Assembly (NCBI GenBank): GCA_964590225.1
Contig: CAZPWS010000037.1
Location: forward strand, 1 to 29,418
Reading direction: 5' to 3'
Length of the DNA stretch: 29,418 nt
DNA from: JAEUSG01 sp964590225
Lineage (GTDB): Bacteria > Fibrobacterota > OXYB2-FULL-49-7 > JAEUSG01
Both the position numbers and the translations under genes were made by a program. The notes beneath the pieces are model-generated. The model saw only the letters and a program-made list of their open reading frames with translations. It was not told the DNA's origin and searched no databases. Positions 1 to 7,920 of this stretch are shown here, piece after piece. The number at the start of each line of letters is the position of its first letter. Position 1 is the stretch's first letter.

Positions 1-56
1 TTTCTTGGGTGGCTAGTTACCCCTCGAGCCATATACTACTGTCTGAATTGCAGTAT

Positions 57-214
57 TTGGTAAAATGGTTGTTTTTGGGAGAATTGACATGATATATTGA
101 TGTAAGTAGAAGATGGAGATGGCAGAGAATACGGAAATTGAGCTTTTGTTGGGTAAGTTTAGTTAGGCTGTGAGATTTGGTGGTTTACATATGTGTAAAA
201 AAGAAAATTCCTAC
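57..214. repeat. Diverged repeat element, copy 1 (upstream of hipBA)
   Basis: This non-coding leader shares three ordered blocks with 15476-15593. Block A (57-98) contains ATTGACATGATATATT. Block B (about 121-142) has GCAGAG followed by GGAAATTG. Block C (172-213) has TTTGG, then TTTACATATGTGTAAA and GAAAATTCCTA. Spacing between B and C differs (about 30 bp extra here), so the two copies are homologous with an indel. TTGACA at 84-89 is a perfect -35 hexamer, but no convincing -10 lies 17 bp downstream. Both copies sit in front of a plus-strand operon (hipBA here, the restriction operon there), which suggests a shared promoter or operator, or an old island boundary. By eye, 1-56 and 233-311 hold nothing recognisable. 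Confidence 0.7.
184..199. promoter_or_regulatory. Palindromic operator-like site TTTACA-N4-TGTAAA
   Basis: TTTACATATGTGTAAA is an inverted repeat with 6-bp arms and a 4-bp centre. The same site with a different centre (TGTG) recurs at 15564-15579 inside the second copy of the repeat. Perfect arms with a varied centre fit a dimeric DNA-binding protein site. The binding protein is unknown. Confidence 0.4.
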
Positions 215-232
215 AAGTTACAAGTTACAAGT
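212..232 (+). repeat. Short tandem repeat, 3 x TACAAGT
   Basis: Three perfect copies of the 7-mer TACAAGT lie end to end directly after the repeat element. The 15.5-kb copy lacks them, so they are a local expansion. No function is evident. Confidence 0.6.
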
Positions 233-311
233 TATCGGCGGGTTTGCAGAAAATTGTCGGTCAGTTCAAGATCTAAAAACAGTTTTGAAAATCACTTCAA
301 AAAAAAGATAT

Positions 312-386
312 TGCAATAGATAATTTGTATTGCATCAATGGTAGTTATTATATACATTTTATGGTATATTGGATATAATAATATCC
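312..386 (+). promoter_or_regulatory. hipBA promoter/operator region with two inverted repeats
   Basis: Two palindromes precede the antitoxin start: TGCAATA-N9-TATTGCA (312-334) and GGATAT-AATA-ATATCC (371-386). The second is built from the GGATA/TATCC half-sites known from the E. coli HipB operator, but here they point the opposite way with a shorter centre. A weak promoter could be TTGCAT (330-335) with TATACA (351-356). A Shine-Dalgarno-like AAGAGG (391-396) precedes the ATG at 401. Autorepression by the downstream HTH protein is inferred. Confidence 0.45.
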
Positions 387-400
387 ATTAAAGAGGTAGA

Positions 401-724
401 ATGGCTAGAAAAACTGCACCATTATCCCCGACGCTGGAGGATATTCTAAAGGCATTGGGAGAGAATATCAAATTAGCTCGACTACGCCGTAAAATCACGA
501 CCACAATGTTGGCCGAACGTGCTGGCATGGGTCGTGTGACATTGCGAAAAGTAGAGAGAGGTGACAGGGGTGTTACGCTGGGCGCTTACGCAAGCGTCCT
601 TTTCTGCCTGGGGCTTGAAAATGATATGCTGCTAATTGGTAAGGATGACCCGTTGGGCAGACGAATGCAGGATGCTGGGTTGACCCATACTAATGAACGG
701 GTAGCGAAACGGAAGATGTCATGA
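401..724 (+). CDS. HipB-like XRE-family antitoxin/regulator
   Basis: This 107-aa protein has one helix-turn-helix of the Cro/C1 (XRE) type at about residues 17-75 (LGENIKLARLRRKITTTMLA, then AGMGRVTLRKVERGDRGVTL). That is the usual single-domain layout of HipB antitoxins. HipB proteins bind operators in their own promoter and neutralise the HipA kinase. The gene overlaps the following hipA-like gene by 4 bp (ATGA, 721-724), so the two are translationally coupled. AAGAGG five bases upstream supports the ATG at 401. The palindromes at 312-334 and 371-386 are plausible binding sites. Family assignment is strong. Antitoxin function is inferred from the pairing. Confidence 0.88.
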   Translation: MARKTAPLSPTLEDILKALGENIKLARLRRKITTTMLAERAGMGRVTLRKVERGDRGVTLGAYASVLFCLGLENDMLLIGKDDPLGRRMQDAGLTHTNERVAKRKMS

Positions 725-2022
725 GTACAAATCGACAGGCACAAAAGGTTTGTCAGGTTTGTGCCCATTGGCAAGGTTTGACAAAACCTACTCTTATGGG
801 AACATTTTTTGCAACCCGTACGCGCGGCAAAGAAGTTTTTTCATTTGAATACGATCATGATTGGCTAAAATCTTCACAGGCTCAAATCCTCGATCCTAAT
901 CTTGGCTTGTTTTCAGGACCTCAATACGTACGGGAAGGACACGACAACTTTGGTCTTTTCCTTGACTCTTCACCGGATAGATGGGGCCGTGCTCTTATGC
1001 AGCGGCGCGAGGCGGAACAAGCGAAAGCTGAAGGTCGTGATGTTCGACCGCTTCTTGAATCTGATTATCTGCTTGGAGTTTATGACGGCCATAGAATGGG
1101 TGCACTGCGTTTTCGGCTTTCAGAGAAAGAGCCATTTCTGGACAATCAAGCTGATATGGCTTCACCGCCATGGACAAAGCTGCGAGATCTGGAATACGCC
1201 AGTTTACAATTAGAGCGAGATGATGCAGAGAGCGATAAAGACTACATGAAGTGGCTGAAAATGCTTATCGCACCAGGCGGTTCTTTGGGTGGTGCACGTC
1301 CAAAGGCTAGTGTAACAGATGAAAATGGCTATCTGTGGATTGCAAAATTTCCAAGCCGTCGCGATGAAATGAATGTAGGCAAATGGGAATACCTTGTTCA
1401 TCAACTGGCATCAGCAGCAGGTATTGAAACAACGCAATCTGCGTTGCGGAGTTTTTCAGGAGAGTATGATACCTTTCTAAGCAAGCGATTTGACCGAACT
1501 GAAAATGGAGAAAGGATTCATTTCGCATCAGCTATGACATTGTTGGGCAGAAAAGATGGTGATGGCGGAGATGCCGGAGTCAGTTATTTACATTTTGCCG
1601 ATTTTTTGATCAAGAATGGTGCAGAGGTCAATAAAGATTTGGAACAACTATGGCGGCGGATTGCCTTTTATGTCTGCGTATCGAATACGGACGATCATTT
1701 GCGCAATCATGGCTTTTTGCTTCAAGAACGCGGCTGGGTTCTTTCTCCGGCATACGACATTAATCCTGTTCCAACTGGTGGCGGATTGGCTCTTAACATT
1801 TCCAGAGAAGATAACAGCCAGAATCTTGATCTTGTGCGTAGCGTAGCTCCTCTATTTCGAATCAGTGAAGTCAGGGCAAACACAATCATCAGCGAAGTTG
1901 TTGAAGCTGTACGCAATTGGGGAGTTCTGGCTAAACAAATGAAACTTCCAACACGCGAAATTGGCATTATGAAGAATGCTTTCCGTGTAGCTGAAGATGC
2001 TGCACGGAAAGTTTCATTTTAA
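721..2022 (+). CDS. HipA-family Ser/Thr kinase toxin
   Basis: This full-length 433-aa protein has the HipA fold. The N-terminal subdomain (about 25-130, LFLDSSPDRWGR then LLGVYDGHRMGALRF) is followed by the kinase core. The Gly-rich loop GGSLGGARPKA (about 176-186) carries the Ser that HipA enzymes autophosphorylate. The catalytic/metal motif NTDDHLRNH is at 312-320 and the second acidic metal ligand lies in SPAYDINP (D336). E. coli HipA phosphorylates glutamyl-tRNA synthetase and causes persistence, but the substrate here cannot be read from sequence. The gene is coupled to its HTH partner by a 4-bp overlap. An IS3 element begins 15 bp past the stop, so the insertion left the gene intact. 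Confidence 0.9.
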   Translation: MSTNRQAQKVCQVCAHWQGLTKPTLMGTFFATRTRGKEVFSFEYDHDWLKSSQAQILDPNLGLFSGPQYVREGHDNFGLFLDSSPDRWGRALMQRREAEQAKAEGRDVRPLLESDYLLGVYDGHRMGALRFRLSEKEPFLDNQADMASPPWTKLRDLEYASLQLERDDAESDKDYMKWLKMLIAPGGSLGGARPKASVTDENGYLWIAKFPSRRDEMNVGKWEYLVHQLASAAGIETTQSALRSFSGEYDTFLSKRFDRTENGERIHFASAMTLLGRKDGDGGDAGVSYLHFADFLIKNGAEVNKDLEQLWRRIAFYVCVSNTDDHLRNHGFLLQERGWVLSPAYDINPVPTGGGLALNISREDNSQNLDLVRSVAPLFRISEVRANTIISEVVEAVRNWGVLAKQMKLPTREIGIMKNAFRVAEDAARKVSF

Positions 2023-2036
2023 ATATCTCTTAACTC

Positions 2037-2061
2037 TATAGTGGTCTGAAAAATTTAGACA
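2037..2061 (+). repeat. IS3 left terminal inverted repeat
   Basis: The left end begins TATAGTGGTCTGAAAAATTT. The first 10 bp are the exact complement of the right end, and identity drops after that. Confidence 0.75.
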
Positions 2062-2121
2062 AAAAAATGCTTTAAATTAAGTGGCTATCATTGGTAATTT
2101 ATCAATTAAAAGGAGCCGAAA

Positions 2122-2424
2122 ATGAAAAAGCAACAGATCAGAACGAGAAAGCCAAGAAGAACAATGGACGACACGCTAAAAACCAAAATTGTTATAGAGG
2201 CTTTAAAATAGAACATGACAGTGAATGAACTGGTTAGCAAATATGATGTTCATCCAAATCAGATATCTACATGGAAAAGGCAATTCCTTGAGAATGCCAG
2301 TTCCGTTTTCAGTGGTGACAAAGCAGCAGCCCAAGAGTTAAAAGAGCTTCAAGACGAGAGAGAAAAGCTCCATCAGCAAATAGGTCAACAAACGATGGAT
2401 ATCGAGTTTCTAAAAAAAACTTGA
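2122..2424 (+). pseudogene. IS3 orfA (HTH protein) interrupted by an amber codon
   Basis: Reading from ATG 2122 (after AGGAG at 2111-2115) gives a typical IS3 OrfA start: a basic tail, then KTKIVIEALK. A TAG stop follows at 2209-2211, and the same frame then continues through NMTVNELVSKYDVHPNQIST to 2424. The HTH_Tnp_1 signature (HPNQISTWKRQFLENASSVF) and the leucine-zipper-like region (LKELQDEREKLHQQI) lie after the stop. A restart at ATG 2215 would give a 69-aa protein lacking the first HTH helices. The frame ends in an A8 tract (2412-2419) followed by ACT-TGA. The amber codon is seen directly. Loss of function is inferred. Confidence 0.8.
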
Positions 2425-2428
2425 AAAA

Positions 2429-3280
2429 ATGGAACCTCCTATGAGACGGACAATGATTGACAGCCAGAACGATATAACCGTGTCTCATCAATGCGAGCTT
2501 TTATCCGTTGCACGGACTTCCATCTATTATCAACCGAAAACATCTCCCATGAATATTGTCCTGATGCATAGGATAGATGAGCTATATACGGAAAATCCAA
2601 CTCGTGGTACTAGACGCATCAGTAATTGTTTGCGGAAACGCTTTAATCTTCATGCTGGTAGAGGGAAAGTCAGACGACTCATGGAACGTATAGGTATAGG
2701 AGCCATATATCCCAAGAAACGGATATCTGCTAGCAACAAACAGCACAAAAAATATTCTTACCTTTTACGCGATGTTCCGATTCCTCGGGTAAATCAGGTT
2801 TGGAGTACCGATATCAATTTCATTCGGCTCAAAGGTGGTTTTGTTTATCTAGTGGCAGTCATTGATTGGTATAGTCGCTACGTGTTCTCCTGGAGGCTGT
2901 CAACTACTCTGGATACAGGCTTTTGCAGAGAAGCATTGGAGGAGGCTTTAGAAAAATATGGCAATCCAGAGATTTTTAACACAGATCAAGGATGTCAGTT
3001 TACCAGCGATGAATTTACAAGTGTACTGCAGGTAAGAAAGATTCAAATAAGCATGGATGGAAAAGGCAGAGCACTGGATAATGTCTTTGTAGAAAGGCTG
3101 TGGCGTACTGTTAAGTATGAAGATATTTATCACAAAAACTACTCTACCGTTTTAGAATGTAAAGAAGGATTAAAACAATTCTTCTACAAGTATAATACAA
3201 TCCGAGAACATCAATCATTGGATTATAATTATCCTGAAGAAGTATATTTCGGAAGAGTTAAGCTATTGGAAGCAGCATAA
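2429..3280 (+). CDS. IS3-family transposase OrfB (DDE integrase domain)
   Basis: The 283-aa product has the HTH_21/DUF-type linker (LYTENPTRGTRRISNCLRKR, then AGRGKVRRLMERIG) followed by an rve integrase core. The catalytic triad is intact: D128 in WSTDINF, D186 in NTDQGCQF and E222 in VERLWR. The DX35E spacing is exactly that of the IS3 family. The open frame extends upstream of the ATG to an in-frame TAA at 2411 (reading K-K-L-E-K before the Met), as expected for an OrfAB fusion. Relative to orfA this frame is +1/-2, not the usual -1. Expression of the fusion would therefore need slippage on A8 (loss of one A gives an in-frame fusion). The enzyme itself looks undamaged. Confidence 0.92.
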   Translation: MEPPMRRTMIDSQNDITVSHQCELLSVARTSIYYQPKTSPMNIVLMHRIDELYTENPTRGTRRISNCLRKRFNLHAGRGKVRRLMERIGIGAIYPKKRISASNKQHKKYSYLLRDVPIPRVNQVWSTDINFIRLKGGFVYLVAVIDWYSRYVFSWRLSTTLDTGFCREALEEALEKYGNPEIFNTDQGCQFTSDEFTSVLQVRKIQISMDGKGRALDNVFVERLWRTVKYEDIYHKNYSTVLECKEGLKQFFYKYNTIREHQSLDYNYPEEVYFGRVKLLEAA

Positions 3281-3315
3281 GATGTATGAGAATCCACTTA
3301 ACGATCAGCTTTTTT

Positions 3316-3340
3316 CTGTCAAAAAAAGTCGACCACTATA
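3316..3340 (+). repeat. IS3 right terminal inverted repeat
   Basis: The terminal GACCACTATA complements the left end exactly over 10 bp. Just inside it are AAAAAAAGTC and CTGTC. Confidence 0.75.
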
Positions 3341-3431
3341 CTGTAATTAGCATCAATAAATCTGATACCGGTAATGCATATTTATGAGCATGAAAAGCAT
3401 GCAGGTTTTCTTATATAGTGTTAGCCGCGTA

Positions 3432-4565
3432 TTAATATCGCCCATAATTTCGGGCAGTATCTACCATTGCGTGTATGTTTTCGAATGGAGTATCTCGTCC
3501 GCACTGATCTCCTGTTGAAAGAATAAATCGTCCACCCTCTGCCGCATCATCAATAGCTTTTCTGCTTGCTTTTATAACATCATCGATACTTCCTCGCAGC
3601 ATCACATCGGTGGTATGTAAATTGCCTTTAAGTACCAATTTTTTCCCAAATAGTTTTTTGAGCTCTTTTAAATTAGAATCACCCATTGGTGGAAGCTCTA
3701 GTGGGTCAATAATGGTAAGGTTCGTTTCTTCGGCCATGATTCGTATAAGTTCCGTTTCCGGACCACACGAATGAATGTGGGTCGGAATGCCAGCGGAATA
3801 AGAAAGTTCTATTGCTTTTTTGACAGCTGGCAGTGCAATTGATCGAAACATTTCAACGGTCTGGAAAACAAGTGTTCCGGAACCGCCTACACAAAAAAAG
3901 TCAGGCCTGACATCTGCCGTCATATATTTTGCAAAAAGAGATTCCACCTCCCTGACCCTGCGTTGTGCTAATTCTTGATGTTCTTCTGGATGATCATAAT
4001 ACCAGTAAATCGCATTTTCATTGTCGATAGGTGTTGAATTGGTCAGCCAAAGTCCAACAATTCCCTGGTTGCCCATGAGTTGCATTACACGCTTTAAACC
4101 TTCTGTACCATAGTTAACAGGTTTTACACCTTCAAGGGGCTGATATTGTGTTGGAATATCTGGGAAGCCAATTTTAGCTGGTGGTATGTTTCGTGTCGGA
4201 GGATTGTCTCTTGGGAATACATGGATAACCTTTTCCCAGTGCAGTTTTCCGTTTTCTTTAGATGCCCATTGAGTTATAATTCTTTCGTCATTTTTTTCAA
4301 TGATATATTGTTGGTAATGTTGTTCTGATTTTGAATTGTCTTCAAAACGAAAGGGGAAATAACCATCCATTACTGCATCAATATCAAAATATTTTGCGCA
4401 ATCAATGTATGCTTCGAATATTGGAGGGTCATTGTAAAGATATAGATCCCAGAATGGTTTGCCTGTTAACTTAGCTGGGATCATATTTGAAAAATCAGGT
4501 GCAACGGGGACACAATCGGGTATTTCACCGCACAATACTTTAAGTAATCGTTCGCGAGATGTCAT
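3432..4565 (-). CDS. Uroporphyrinogen decarboxylase-like / MtaA-type corrinoid methyltransferase
   Basis: This 377-aa protein of the URO-D superfamily starts MTSRERLLKVLCGEIPDCVP, the usual opening of the family. It keeps the zinc-site pattern of methylcobamide:thiol methyltransferases (MtaA/MtbA): HxC at H265-C267 (THIHSCGPE), and a distal Cys at C355 (GDQCGRDTP) where those enzymes have their third ligand. True HemE enzymes lack these Cys ligands, so a methyl-transfer or demethylation role is more likely than haem synthesis. In such proteins the substrate is usually a methylated compound used catabolically. The gene is divergent from an AraC-type regulator across 114 bp, a common arrangement for inducible catabolic genes. 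The exact substrate is unknown. No other corrinoid gene is in the window. Confidence 0.78.
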   Translation of the reverse strand: MTSRERLLKVLCGEIPDCVPVAPDFSNMIPAKLTGKPFWDLYLYNDPPIFEAYIDCAKYFDIDAVMDGYFPFRFEDNSKSEQHYQQYIIEKNDERIITQWASKENGKLHWEKVIHVFPRDNPPTRNIPPAKIGFPDIPTQYQPLEGVKPVNYGTEGLKRVMQLMGNQGIVGLWLTNSTPIDNENAIYWYYDHPEEHQELAQRRVREVESLFAKYMTADVRPDFFCVGGSGTLVFQTVEMFRSIALPAVKKAIELSYSAGIPTHIHSCGPETELIRIMAEETNLTIIDPLELPPMGDSNLKELKKLFGKKLVLKGNLHTTDVMLRGSIDDVIKASRKAIDDAAEGGRFILSTGDQCGRDTPFENIHAMVDTARNYGRY

Positions 4566-4679
4566 ATCCGTTTCCTTTCATGTGTTCAAATTAAATATTA
4601 TCTTTGTAAATAAAATATAATGCTTTATTGATATATAAACTTCTTCCTATTTGATGTTTTACATTGTATTTTGATATTT

Positions 4680-5594
4680 ATGAAAAGAGTTGCCGCTTCT
4701 CAAATTTACAGGCGAACCGAACAGCTTGAGCAAAAGGCATCAACACTCCATTTCGCTAATCTGCTGAATTCAAACAAATTTTTTCACATAGCGGTAACAA
4801 GTTTTTACGGAAATACACTAACTCATCCCCATCGACATGATTTCTATGAGTTTTATCTTGTCAAAAAAGGTACTCTCATCGAATATCGGCCAGGTAGCAA
4901 AAGCATACATGAACCAAGAAGTCTGATACTTGTTAATCCAGAGCAAGTTCACGCTTTCTCATCTGTAAAATCTACGGATGAATGTCAAATAATAAATGTA
5001 GCTTTTCCTGTTAGTTTAATGGATAGCGTTATGGGTTTTTTGTCGCATCAGACGCTATTCAATCAGGTGGAGCAAGGTTTTGTTATTCATGATGTGCCGT
5101 TGCTATTGTGGCAATATTTTTGTCAAAAGATCGATATGTTGAGGGAAAATAAAGACTTGCTTTCAGCCAATAAAGAGCAAATAATTCGCGTTCTTTTAGC
5201 GGAGATAGTTCTTGAAAGCTATTCTAATAAAAAATTCAAGACAATTTCTTCAGCGCCAGGGTGGCTGCAATATGCCTGTAATGAAATGAAAACCAAAACC
5301 AATCTTGATAACGGGCTATCACGATTTATTTCTTTGTCGGGTAAATCTCAGGAACATCTAACTCGAACACTAAAAAAATACCACGGCAAGACACCAACCC
5401 AGTTTATTAACATACTTAGAATGCAGTTAGTTGAATCTGCCCTGACAACAAGCCAGACATCGATCACAAATATTGCTTACGAAGCAGGATTCAATAATCT
5501 TGCCTATTTCAATTCTGTCTTCAGGCGGGAATTTGGGTGTTCTCCGCGCGATTATCGTGCCAGAAGTGGATATGATGTTGTACCTCGTTTCTAA
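4680..5594 (+). CDS. AraC-family transcriptional regulator
   Basis: The product is about 304 aa. The N-terminal cupin (about 35-110) carries the sugar-binding-type THPHRHDFYEFYLVKKGTL segment. The C-terminal part (about 200-300) has two HTH motifs, including SQTSITNIAYEAGFNNLAYF and the family signature FRREFGCSPRDYRA. I chose the ATG at 4680 over the TTG at 4671, which adds only three residues. No strong Shine-Dalgarno is visible for either. It is divergent from the URO-D/MtaA-like gene, so it probably senses that enzyme's substrate or a related sugar or metabolite and controls the shared 4566-4679 promoter region. That region is very AT-rich and I cannot place an operator in it. Confidence 0.88.
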   Translation: MKRVAASQIYRRTEQLEQKASTLHFANLLNSNKFFHIAVTSFYGNTLTHPHRHDFYEFYLVKKGTLIEYRPGSKSIHEPRSLILVNPEQVHAFSSVKSTDECQIINVAFPVSLMDSVMGFLSHQTLFNQVEQGFVIHDVPLLLWQYFCQKIDMLRENKDLLSANKEQIIRVLLAEIVLESYSNKKFKTISSAPGWLQYACNEMKTKTNLDNGLSRFISLSGKSQEHLTRTLKKYHGKTPTQFINILRMQLVESALTTSQTSITNIAYEAGFNNLAYFNSVFRREFGCSPRDYRARSGYDVVPRF

Positions 5595-5650
5595 ATTTTT
5601 ATATTAACACCTTGTATATAAATCCTTATTTTGTATTGGGAAAATCTTCC

Positions 5651-7741
5651 TTATTTGATTAGTGTTATTCTTCGTGTCTGCCTTAATCCAGTACCTTCCA
5701 AGCGCAAAAGATAAACACCTCCGGGTAAATTAGACGCGTCAAATTGACAGGAATAGGTTCCTTTCTCAAAAACACCTTCCTTAAGCGTAACGATCAACCG
5801 CCCCTTTAAATCATAAACTGCCAGTTTTACCCTCATCTTTTTATCTATGAAAAAATCAATTTTTGTTATGGGATTAAAAGGATTGGGATTAATTTCAAGG
5901 CTGGATTTTTGCATCTCCCTAATTGTCGTACATGATGCTGCTATGCCAGCAGAAGGCTGCCAACCTTCTGTATCTTCAACTGGTTCCTGTCCCGGCTCAA
6001 GTGCAATAAGGGCACTGGCTGAAGTAAGAACACCGTAGCGAACACTCTTTTCGATTGGATTTGCAAGATAGTTATAGTAGTTATAATAAGTTGACCAAGT
6101 ATTATCTGATTTAGAGATAATTTCTCTGAAAAAGTTGTTAAAGTTTATGGCTTCCTTGATCCAAAGTTTTCTTAAATCAGACCCACTATTTTGCGCTATA
6201 CGGTTGGTAACAGCAAATGCTTTACTGCTTACGCTGCCCTTAACTGAGTATTCCAGCTCTCCAAGTATATATGGATCTGTTGTCCTGCCCATTAGAGTGA
6301 TGTAATGATTATCGTTTTCATAGTAATAACTATTACCTACCATAACATCTGTGGCATTGCTCAGAATGCGAATCTCTTTAAAATTAAAATTTCTCGCGTT
6401 TCTTATGGTGTTCATATTCGGAAGAGAATTTGCATATACAACACCATTTAATCTACGAGCTAAAAATTCATAGTAATCTTTATTTTGATAATGAACAAAA
6501 GCAACAAGCCTTGCACCGTACAAATTAACCCTTACAAGTTCTCCTTCTTTTCTATTATCCTCTGCTACATTTCTCGGCTGATATCCGCTAGGGGCATTTC
6601 TGTCGATTAGAATCACTATGGCATTAGAGTCAGAATGGTTTATTGATGAAAAAGCCTGCATTATCACCTCAAATGCAGACCTGTCCGAAACAGGAGCGCC
6701 TGAATATGGTGTTTGCTGTAAAAAGGAGACAGCTGTAGATCCGACAGCATAAATTGCTTTGTCGGCCATTTTTTTAATTCCTTCAGAGTTTGCAGTAAAG
6801 ATGTTGCATTTTTCATAATTTTGTATCATGAGAATAGAATTCAGAATGGCATAATACTCAGAGCTGTATTCATGATAAATGTTGTTTGGTATCCACGCAA
6901 AAACAAAGCTTGAAGTGGCTTTGTTGTATCTTTCTTCAAGAAACTTTGCCATATCAATGCGAAGAGAAAAATAGGAAGTATCCTTTTCAACTATATCAAG
7001 CCTTCCCGAAACACCTACGCGTTCAACAGGTTCATTGGTACTCCCCCATCTGATATATGTCTGGACCCCTGTAAAATCTACGCCTGCATACCGCCTTTCA
7101 GATGTATTCCCGAGATATTGAATTCTACCGTCAGAAAGGAAGGGCACGCTTTTAACAGAGCTGTCAACGCATATGGTTAATTCTGTTCCTTTTTTTATTA
7201 CACCAAGAGGAATTTCCTCAGACATTTTCCACGGATTTGCTGCAAAATTCACTTTTATCCTTACTTTTCTCTCACCACCTTTAAATATTGGAAAAACTCT
7301 GAGTCGATATCTGTCGTATTCATCAGTTCTGTAATCTATGGTAAGTAGTGCAGGGTCTTTTCTTTCGATATTAACAATTTGATTATAGGTAGCTTCGGCC
7401 TGCCCTCTGCCAATATGTAAAGCCGGTTGCTTAAGAGAGTCAATCCACAGCCAAAGGGATTCTACTGCGGCGAAACGGGGTAAATCAATAGAGGTTTCAA
7501 CTTCAAGACTTTCTGTGGGACTTATTGAATAGTAGGGAAAGTTTGAAGGAGCTTTAAAAACAATATCGACATAACCTTCAGCGCCATATGGTTTAAGTGT
7601 TAAATCGACACTCTCTGTTACCTGACATGGACCAAGACTCCATACGGGTCTGCTTTTGAGAAGTGCATTACCAAGTAAACACCACGAAAAAGTAACCATT
7701 GTCGCAATAAACAGCGTAAAACCCTTTAAAAATTTCATCAA
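5651..7741 (-). CDS. Secreted VIT-domain protein with T9SS-type sorting domain
   Basis: This 696-aa protein has a signal peptide (about 1-27). A VIT-like domain (about 40-165) carries the hallmark GRGQAEATYNQIVNIERKDP and the later RYRLRVFPIFKGGERKVRI. A middle region (about 260-440) has the size and strand pattern of a von Willebrand A domain, but I see no DxSxS MIDAS motif. The last ~85 residues (INPNPFNPITKI then YDLKGR and LPGGVYLLRLEG) are a T9SS type A sorting domain. It is therefore probably exported and anchored or released at the cell surface. AAAGGAGG six bases before the ATG is a strong RBS. A sigma-54-type promoter lies at 7785-7800. It is the last gene of the minus-strand cluster and is likely the output of the sigma-54 activator at 10306-12033. 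Confidence 0.8.
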   Translation of the reverse strand: MMKFLKGFTLFIATMVTFSWCLLGNALLKSRPVWSLGPCQVTESVDLTLKPYGAEGYVDIVFKAPSNFPYYSISPTESLEVETSIDLPRFAAVESLWLWIDSLKQPALHIGRGQAEATYNQIVNIERKDPALLTIDYRTDEYDRYRLRVFPIFKGGERKVRIKVNFAANPWKMSEEIPLGVIKKGTELTICVDSSVKSVPFLSDGRIQYLGNTSERRYAGVDFTGVQTYIRWGSTNEPVERVGVSGRLDIVEKDTSYFSLRIDMAKFLEERYNKATSSFVFAWIPNNIYHEYSSEYYAILNSILMIQNYEKCNIFTANSEGIKKMADKAIYAVGSTAVSFLQQTPYSGAPVSDRSAFEVIMQAFSSINHSDSNAIVILIDRNAPSGYQPRNVAEDNRKEGELVRVNLYGARLVAFVHYQNKDYYEFLARRLNGVVYANSLPNMNTIRNARNFNFKEIRILSNATDVMVGNSYYYENDNHYITLMGRTTDPYILGELEYSVKGSVSSKAFAVTNRIAQNSGSDLRKLWIKEAINFNNFFREIISKSDNTWSTYYNYYNYLANPIEKSVRYGVLTSASALIALEPGQEPVEDTEGWQPSAGIAASCTTIREMQKSSLEINPNPFNPITKIDFFIDKKMRVKLAVYDLKGRLIVTLKEGVFEKGTYSCQFDASNLPGGVYLLRLEGTGLRQTRRITLIK

Positions 7742-7784
7742 TTGCCTCCTTTATGATTTTTATTAGTGTGAACATAGAGAAGAC

Positions 7785-7800
7785 TGCAAAGAGTATGCCG
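7785..7800 (-). promoter_or_regulatory. Candidate sigma-54 (-24/-12) promoter of the VIT gene
   Basis: On the minus strand the sequence reads CGGCATACTCTTTGCA. The sigma-54 consensus TGGCAYRN4TTGCW is matched everywhere except its first T. The invariant GG and GC are present with correct spacing. It lies about 45 bp upstream of the VIT-protein ATG (7741), which allows a leader of roughly 30 nt carrying a strong RBS. A gene for a sigma-54-dependent activator is in the same cluster. No UAS palindrome was identified upstream. Confidence 0.65.
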
Positions 7801-7920
7801 AACATTTTTCTCTTCATATGCAAGAAAGGCCCAGGGAATATGTGCGACAAAAATATCAATACACCATACAATTGTCGGATAAAAATGTCCGAATTGATTG
7901 TTATTTTAGCTTTGGCCGAT

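Larger units (their letters stand above)
2037..3340 (+). mobile_element. IS3-family insertion sequence, about 1.3 kb
   Basis: The ends are TATAGTGGTC (2037-2046) and its exact complement GACCACTATA (3331-3340). Inward of the perfect 10 bp the repeats match only partly, although both carry a GACA core about 22 bp from the tip. Inside are an HTH-type orfA (with an amber stop) and a DDE orfB, the standard IS3 arrangement and size. The flanks (CTC left, CTG right) do not form an exact 3-bp target duplication, so the insertion may be old or the exact tips may be off by a base or two. Confidence 0.9.

Noticed and set aside
212..232. Triple TACAAGT as part of a CRISPR or iteron array
   Set aside because: Only three 7-bp units without spacers and no replication or Cas gene nearby. 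It is a simple short tandem repeat.
3371..3405. Hairpin GCATG-AAAAG-CATGC as a terminator after the URO-D-like gene
   Set aside because: The stem is only 5 bp and on the minus strand no T-run follows it. Not enough for a terminator call.
7668..7871. 67-aa hydrophobic minus-strand frame just upstream of the VIT gene
   Set aside because: It overlaps the VIT gene start and contains the sigma-54-type promoter. No RBS is evident and the VIT gene has a much stronger start.
7873..7890. TCGGA-N8-TCCGA stem as a terminator of the 7921-8973 gene
   Set aside because: A 5-bp stem without a following U-tract. It may be chance, and the sigma-54 site downstream explains the gap better.
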